From positions 1-8,215 of the forward strand of contig PCTC01000033.1 in NCBI GenBank assembly GCA_002786595.1: a stretch of 8,215 nt of DNA, written 5' to 3'. Position 1 is the stretch's first letter, and the number at the start of each line of letters is the position of its first letter. The notes beneath the pieces were generated by a model, which saw only the letters and a program-made list of their open reading frames with translations, did no database searches and was not told the DNA's origin. Positions 4,482 through 8,215 of this stretch are shown here, one piece after another. The stretch comes from Candidatus Roizmanbacteria bacterium CG22_combo_CG10-13_8_21_14_all_34_12. GTDB taxonomy: Bacteria; Patescibacteriota; Microgenomatia; UBA1406; GWC2-37-13. Made by a program: the position numbers and the translations under genes.

Positions 4482-5552
4482 TTATTTTTTAAATAGTTTG
4501 ACCACATCATTAACCGTTATTATTGCTGCCAGTGATAGTAACATTATAAATCCAATTAAGTTCGTATATTTTTCAAAATTTTTATTTGGCCGCTTTTTGG
4601 TTATTCCTTCATAGAGCACAAAGACTAACCTTCCGCCGTCTAAAGCGGGAAAAGGGAGAATATTCATAATAGCTAAATTTAAAGATAATAGAGCTAAAAA
4701 TTCTAGAAATGCATTTTTACCAAATTTAACTGCCTGTCCTGCTAAATTTGCTATCCCGATCGGACCGGCCACATCAACATTTTGCTTATGAAAAGTGACC
4801 AAATTATAAAGCATTTTTCCCAGTTCTGAAGAAATTTTAGCAGTAATATTAAATGCTTCAATTAAGCCGTAGTAAGGAGCAGTATACCAGGGATATTTTT
4901 TTTCTATAAAGGAAGTGATAGCGATTCCCAAAGGCCCTTCGCCTTTAGGTGGATTGACTCTAGGAACAAGATCAACAGTCAATTGTTGGTGACCCCTTTG
5001 AACCAAGAGCTTTACATTTTTTTCGGCATATTTTTGAGTTAAGGTAATTAGGGAAGTTGAAGAAGTAAGGGGGATTGGGGACATTGGGGATATTGGGGGA
5101 ACGAACTTAAGAATGACATCTTTTTCTTTAAGGCCGGCCATGGATGCAGGAGAGTTTTTAGTAACTTTCTCTACAATAACATTATTTGTTGGTACTGGGA
5201 CTCCCTGTGTAACCAAATATGAAAAGATAAACCATCCTAACAAAAAATTTCCAAGAACGCCCCCTAAAACGATTAATGTTTTTTGCCATGGTTTTTTATT
5301 GACAAATGTCCGATTTTTATCAAGGGCAAGTGGGGTACTATATTCCTCACCAAATAATTTAACAAATCCACCAATTGGTAATAAATTAACACTATATAAA
5401 GTCTCGCCTTTTTTTATTCCAAATAGCTTTGGTGGTAGGCCAATCCCAAACTCCTCAACTTTAACACCCATTTTTTTAGCCATTAAAAAATGGCCAAGCT
5501 CATGGACGAGAACGAGGATAGATAAAGTCAGAATGAAAATAAGTATTGTCAT
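4482..5552 (-). CDS. rseP: RIP site-2 metalloprotease, RseP/RasP family
   Basis: A 356-residue intramembrane zinc protease. In the family it cleaves transmembrane anti-sigma factors or remnant signal peptides. The first helix carries HELGH (17-21), supplying two zinc ligands and the catalytic Glu. A second membrane helix is near 92-114. A single PDZ domain spans about 121-195 (SPASMAGLKEKDVI, 134-147). The third ligand motif is NILPFPALDGG (297-307, D305), followed by a last helix at about 331-347. E. coli RseP has two PDZ domains; one is common in shorter homologues. A Pro/Ser/Thr-rich stretch (151-166), encoded by a 9-bp tandem repeat, is inserted in the PDZ. The gene starts 4 nt after the frr stop with GGAAG 9 nt upstream, one of the few Shine-Dalgarno-like sites here. 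Identification is secure; the substrate is unknown. Confidence 0.95.
   Translation of the reverse strand: MTILIFILTLSILVLVHELGHFLMAKKMGVKVEEFGIGLPPKLFGIKKGETLYSVNLLPIGGFVKLFGEEYSTPLALDKNRTFVNKKPWQKTLIVLGGVLGNFLLGWFIFSYLVTQGVPVPTNNVIVEKVTKNSPASMAGLKEKDVILKFVPPISPMSPIPLTSSTSLITLTQKYAEKNVKLLVQRGHQQLTVDLVPRVNPPKGEGPLGIAITSFIEKKYPWYTAPYYGLIEAFNITAKISSELGKMLYNLVTFHKQNVDVAGPIGIANLAGQAVKFGKNAFLEFLALLSLNLAIMNILPFPALDGGRLVFVLYEGITKKRPNKNFEKYTNLIGFIMLLSLAAIITVNDVVKLFKK
5072..5098. repeat. Three 9-bp tandem repeats inside rseP
   Basis: Plus strand GGATTGGGG, ACATTGGGG, ATATTGGGG. On the coding strand each unit is CCA-ATN-YCC, giving Pro-(Ile/Met)-Ser/Pro at residues 152-160 of the protease. It is in frame and sits where PDZ domains normally have a short loop. 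Confidence 0.75.
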
Positions 5553-5556
5553 TTTA

Positions 5557-6114
5557 TTAAACTTCCATTATTTCTTTTTCTTTACTTTCCTTAATAATAT
5601 TTATTTCTTCCATAAATTTGATGGACTGAGCGTCAATTTCTTTTTCCAGCCGATATTTTTCGTCTTCACTCATTTCTTTTTTTTCGAAAGCATTTTTTAT
5701 AGTTTTTCGTGAATCATCCCGATGATTTCTTATTGTCACTTTTTTTTCCTCAACTTTTTCCGCAACAACTTTGATATATTTTTCCCTTTGTTCGGTATTA
5801 AGAGATGGTATTCTAATAACAATTTTTGCTCCAAGTGTTGTTGGGGTTAATCCTAACGGTGACTTTAAAATTGCTTTTTCAATATCCTGGATAACAGACG
5901 GATCATAAGGACTAATCGAAATAGACGATGCACCTTCGGTCATAATAGTTGCAAGTTCTAATAATCTAAGTTTTGTAGTACCCCCATAAGTTTCAACGGT
6001 TAAATTTTCAACCAAAGATGGTGAGGCGCGACCGGTTCGGATTGATTTGAGATCTTCTTTGAGGGACGCAATTGTTTTGAGTGTTTGATTGGAAAAAGTA
6101 GAAACAGTATCCAT
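5557..6114 (-). CDS. frr: Ribosome recycling factor
   Basis: Splits post-termination ribosomes together with EF-G. The protein carries the hallmark SIRTGRASPSLVENLTVETYG (25-45, with R26), followed by SPLGLTP (85-91) and the second helical arm IRNHRDDSRKTIK (128-140). It ends with the coiled-coil helices of domain I. I chose the ATG at 6114, which gives exactly 185 residues, the E. coli length, and puts the RTGRAS motif within two residues of its E. coli position. An ATG at 6135 in the same frame would add seven residues and overlap tsf by 13 nt. A GGAG lies 15 nt before 6114, longer than a usual spacing. The start used here leaves 8 nt after the tsf stop. pyrH, usually between tsf and frr, is absent. 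Confidence 0.96.
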   Translation of the reverse strand: MDTVSTFSNQTLKTIASLKEDLKSIRTGRASPSLVENLTVETYGGTTKLRLLELATIMTEGASSISISPYDPSVIQDIEKAILKSPLGLTPTTLGAKIVIRIPSLNTEQREKYIKVVAEKVEEKKVTIRNHRDDSRKTIKNAFEKKEMSEDEKYRLEKEIDAQSIKFMEEINIIKESKEKEIMEV

Positions 6115-6122
6115 AAATTTTA

Positions 6123-6572
6123 TTATACACTCCATCGCACAAACTTTACTAGTTTAATATTTTCCCCGAATTTTAAAACAGCTTCCTTTATTAAGTCACT
6201 TACTTTTTTTGATGGGTCTCTAATATATTCCTGATTAAGAAATTCTTCATTGGTTTCGGTGCGGATAGAAGCAACTTGCATTGCTAATTCTTGACCTAAT
6301 GATTGAAAATCTTTATTTCCTGAGACAAAATCAGTTTCACAAGCGAGTTGAATTAAAGAGGCGACTTTTTTATTGTGATGGACGTAGGAAAAAATTATAC
6401 CTGTGCCAGTATTACGGCCGGATTTATCTTGCGCTTTAGCTATCCCCCATTTATTTAGTAATTTCTTTGAGGCTTCAATATTGTTTTTAGATTCTTCAAG
6501 AGCTTTTTTGCAAAGGGAAAAAGAGACTCCTGTTTCTTCACGAAGTTGTTTTAGTTTTTTAATATCGTACAT
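6123..6572 (-). CDS. tsf: Elongation factor Ts, short form
   Basis: Nucleotide exchange factor that regenerates EF-Tu-GTP. It has an N-terminal UBA-like domain (1-45) with LREETGVSFSLCKKALEES (10-28) and GIAKAQDKSGR (43-53). The core domain contains the EF-Tu-contacting TDFV (80-83) within CETDFVSGNKDF, and the protein ends GENIKLVKFVRW. At 149 residues it is about half of E. coli EF-Ts (283) and shorter than Thermus EF-Ts (196). The second core subdomain and coiled coil are missing. The C-terminal motif is intact and the gene ends cleanly, so this is a compact form rather than a broken gene; short EF-Ts is typical of CPR bacteria as I recall them. No Shine-Dalgarno precedes the ATG, which follows a repeat-rich 129-bp gap after rpsB. 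Confidence 0.95.
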   Translation of the reverse strand: MYDIKKLKQLREETGVSFSLCKKALEESKNNIEASKKLLNKWGIAKAQDKSGRNTGTGIIFSYVHHNKKVASLIQLACETDFVSGNKDFQSLGQELAMQVASIRTETNEEFLNQEYIRDPSKKVSDLIKEAVLKFGENIKLVKFVRWSV

Positions 6573-6701
6573 AATTAATTATTAAAGATTAAATATTAAA
6601 GGTTAAAGAAATATTAAACATTTAAATATTAAAAAGTTTTATTGTTTAACTGTTTAATCTTTAACAGTTTATTTAACCTTTAACCGTTTAAGATTTAACA
6701 T
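6573..6701. repeat. rpsB-tsf spacer made of inverted TTAAA-type 12-mers
   Basis: The gap holds almost only TTAAA/TTTAA words. TTAAAGATTAAA (6582-6593) has a perfect inverted copy at 6653-6664, and TTAAAGGTTAAA (6596-6607) has one at 6672-6683. The perfect pairings cross each other. Nested pairings (6582 with 6672, 6596 with 6653) differ by one position each, so the RNA could take alternative folds. It may act as an attenuator or processing site between the two genes, or be a slippage-grown repeat. Confidence 0.6.
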
Positions 6702-7433
6702 TTAAGATTTGTTTTTAGAAGTTTCTTTAGCCTTTGCTTCTTGTCCTTTAAGATAAGATGATGCGTATGCTTCAATTATTTCCTTCAAAAAATATTCAAT
6801 AGACGTAAGAGAGTCGTCATTACCAGGAATAGGATAGTTTATTGGATCAGGATTAGCATTAGTATCGGTCACGGCAACCGTTACGATTTTCATTTCTCCC
6901 GATTCTTTGACAGAATTTTTCTCCTTTTTTATATCAATAATAAAAAGAGCGTCAGGTAATTTTTTGAGATTTGCGATTCCTCCATAAAATTTTTCTAACT
7001 TATTTAGATCTTTGTCCAATTTGACCTGCTCATGTTTAACAAATTTACTCCATTCTCCTTTCTCCTTTTCTTCTTTCATTGAATTTAGTTTTTTTACATT
7101 TTTTATAATCATTTCAAAATTAGTCAATAATCCTGCTGGCCATTTGGTATTTATAAACGGCAGATTGTTTTTTTCGCACAATTCTTTAGTTAAACTTGAA
7201 GCAATCTTTTTAGTACACACAACAAGAAGAACTTTTCCGTTTGTTCCTAGTTCAGAAACAAACTTTTTTGCTTTTTCAAGATAATTGGCTGTTTTAGTCA
7301 AATCAATTATAGAAACCCCGTTTTCAAACGAATATATGTATTTATTAGTTTTTGGATGTACTCTGTTAGATTTATGTCCAAGATGGATTCCTGCAGCAAA
7401 AAGCTCTTCTACTTTTTTATCATTATCATTCAT
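6702..7433 (-). CDS. rpsB: 30S ribosomal protein S2
   Basis: Small-subunit protein, needed to bind S1 in many bacteria. Conserved features seen are FAAGIHLGHKSNRVHPK (12-28), the NTKWPAGLLTNFEMI region, the FYGGIANLKKLPDALFIID segment, and VTDTNANPDPINYPIPGNDD. The tail is lysine-rich. I chose the ATG at 7433 (243 residues; E. coli 241) because it puts the HLGH motif where E. coli has HFGH. A TTG at 7451 would add six residues but lies upstream of the predicted transcription start. The gene begins 37 nt after the galU stop and has its own promoter in that gap, with essentially no leader and no Shine-Dalgarno. In many bacteria S2 protein represses its own rpsB-tsf mRNA through a leader; here there is no room for that leader. 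Confidence 0.97.
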   Translation of the reverse strand: MNDNDKKVEELFAAGIHLGHKSNRVHPKTNKYIYSFENGVSIIDLTKTANYLEKAKKFVSELGTNGKVLLVVCTKKIASSLTKELCEKNNLPFINTKWPAGLLTNFEMIIKNVKKLNSMKEEKEKGEWSKFVKHEQVKLDKDLNKLEKFYGGIANLKKLPDALFIIDIKKEKNSVKESGEMKIVTVAVTDTNANPDPINYPIPGNDDSLTSIEYFLKEIIEAYASSYLKGQEAKAKETSKNKS

Positions 7434-7441
7434 AAGTATAC

Positions 7442-7470
7442 ATTTTATCAATATGCCTAAGATATTGCAA
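7442..7470 (-). promoter_or_regulatory. rpsB promoter, near-leaderless
   Basis: Minus strand: TTGCAA (7465-7470, 4/6), 17-bp spacer, TAAAAT (7442-7447, 5/6), then 8 nt to the rpsB ATG. The expected start is 2 nt before the ATG. The -35 begins immediately after the galU stop codon. An overlapping TATACT at 7435-7440 would start transcription inside the gene and is less likely. Confidence 0.55.
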
Positions 7471-8215
7471 TTAGATTTTGAGTGATTTTATGAAGGTTTT
7501 GAATTCCCCATTCATTTCTTCGTGCTCTAAAGCAAATTCGATTACTGTTTTTAAATATTCAAACTTATCTCCCGTGTCATAATATTTTCCATTCTCAATC
7601 ACAACGGTATAGATAGGGATTCCTTCTTTCATTAGTAAATTGATAGCATCAACCAACCAAATCTCTCCACCTCTTCCAGGCTGGGTTTTTTTTAAAGCCG
7701 AAAAAATTTCCGGAGGTAAAATATAACCTCCATGAGTAGCAATATCTGAAGGCGCCTTATCAGGCTCGGGCTTTTCAACTATTTTATTTATTTTGTAAAC
7801 ATTATTTTCTACGTGGGTTATGTCAGCAATTCCATATTTTTTCAAATCTTCTTTATTTTCTATCTTTACGCCAGATATAACAATTCCTCCAAATTTTTCA
7901 TAAACTTTGATCATCTGTGCCAACCTAGGTGGCTTAGAATAAATGAATTCATCACCCCAAAGGACAGCGAAAGGCTCATCTTCTATGGCCGGTTCTGCTG
8001 TTAAAACCGGGGTGCCATTTCCATAAGGACCTTTTTGACGAATATAAATAAAATTGGCCATGTTGGAGATTCTTTGGATCTCTTTAAGTAGATGTTCTTT
8101 TTTCCCTTGTATTAAATTTTTAACTAAATCCTCAGAAGGCGCATCAAAATGATCTTCAATCGCCCGTTTGTTAGAACCAGTAATAATAATAATATTCTTA
8201 ACATTAGAATCGATT
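7471..8215 (-). CDS. galU: UTP--glucose-1-phosphate uridylyltransferase (5' end outside window)
   Basis: Makes UDP-glucose from UTP and glucose-1-phosphate for cell-surface polysaccharides. The frame is open to the right edge; 247 residues are visible. From the edge: IIIITGSNKRAIEDHFD (8-24) matches the GalU segment IVLVTHSSKNSIENHFD. Then come a sugar-nucleotide core EPFAVLWGDEFI, VEKPEPDKAPSDIATHGGYI, GGEIWLVDAINLL and GKYYDTGDKFEYLK, and it ends LEHEEMNGEFKTFIKSLKI. The missing N-terminus, about 50 residues by comparison with E. coli, carries the nucleotide-binding GxGTR signature. An internal ATG at 8061 is not the start because homology continues upstream. The loop usually read GLGHA is GNGTP here. 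It lies 37 nt upstream of rpsB on the same strand. GalU is favoured over other sugar nucleotidyltransferases, but exact sugar specificity is not proven. Confidence 0.9.
   Translation of the reverse strand, partial: IDSNVKNIIIITGSNKRAIEDHFDAPSEDLVKNLIQGKKEHLLKEIQRISNMANFIYIRQKGPYGNGTPVLTAEPAIEDEPFAVLWGDEFIYSKPPRLAQMIKVYEKFGGIVISGVKIENKEDLKKYGIADITHVENNVYKINKIVEKPEPDKAPSDIATHGGYILPPEIFSALKKTQPGRGGEIWLVDAINLLMKEGIPIYTVVIENGKYYDTGDKFEYLKTVIEFALEHEEMNGEFKTFIKSLKI

Noticed and set aside
5113..5712. A 199-codon open frame on the plus strand
   Set aside because: It is antisense to rseP and frr, both with full-length conserved motifs on the minus strand; the translation has no recognisable domain.
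7435..7440. TATACT as the -10 box for rpsB
   Set aside because: It ends one nt before the ATG, so transcription would start inside the gene; the TAAAAT at 7442-7447 with a 17-bp spacer to TTGCAA fits better.
7471..8061. A complete 196-aa gene starting at the ATG at 8061
   Set aside because: The same frame continues upstream with clear GalU homology to the window edge, so the ATG is internal.

Overview
The window is a low-GC bacterial chromosome segment, most consistent with a Candidate Phyla Radiation (Patescibacteria) genome, possibly Microgenomates-like. Evidence: a very short EF-Ts, a standalone PaaX/Cas2-like protein of a type I recognise from this group, tandem archaeal-type cytidylate-kinase-like genes, near absence of Shine-Dalgarno sequences, and a stripped-down rpsB-tsf-frr-rseP-proS cluster. 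This placement is inference from gene content; there is no rRNA gene here. The genetic code looks standard: tryptophan is TGG, and the one TGA used is a terminal stop.

Right part (3416-8215, all minus strand, so read right to left): galU (5' end outside the window), rpsB, tsf, frr, rseP and two overlapping cytidylate-kinase-like genes. rpsB has its own promoter just after the galU stop. From tsf to the second kinase the genes abut or overlap and look like one operon. The usual bacterial neighbours pyrH (between tsf and frr) and uppS/cdsA (between frr and rseP) are absent. A 129-bp AT-only-like spacer built of inverted TTAAA-type 12-mers separates rpsB and tsf.

Left end (1-1456, minus strand): proS, encoding bacterial-type prolyl-tRNA synthetase with an editing insertion domain. 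It runs off the left edge and lacks only its anticodon-binding domain. In many bacteria proS follows rseP directly, so the material between 1457 and 3415 looks like an accessory insertion into that order.

Accessory stretch (1457-3415): a 77-aa predicted single-pass membrane protein (minus), a PaaX/Cas2-like protein (plus), an unrecognised 161-aa soluble protein (minus), and a 376-bp gene-free region. The gene-free region holds nested inverted repeats: a 91-bp MITE-like element with 27-bp ends that are themselves hairpins, lying between inverted copies of a ~45-bp-period repeat. The Cas2-like gene is bracketed by two related 29-30-bp palindromes centred on CGGCCG, one in the presumed 5' leader and one over the stop codon. 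No CRISPR array is present. Two minus-strand accessory genes share an identical 15-bp box containing the -35 hexamer.

A theme across the window is promoters whose -10 box sits only about 6-10 nt from the start codon, which predicts leaderless mRNAs (clear for the 77-aa gene and rpsB, weaker for proS and the 161-aa gene).
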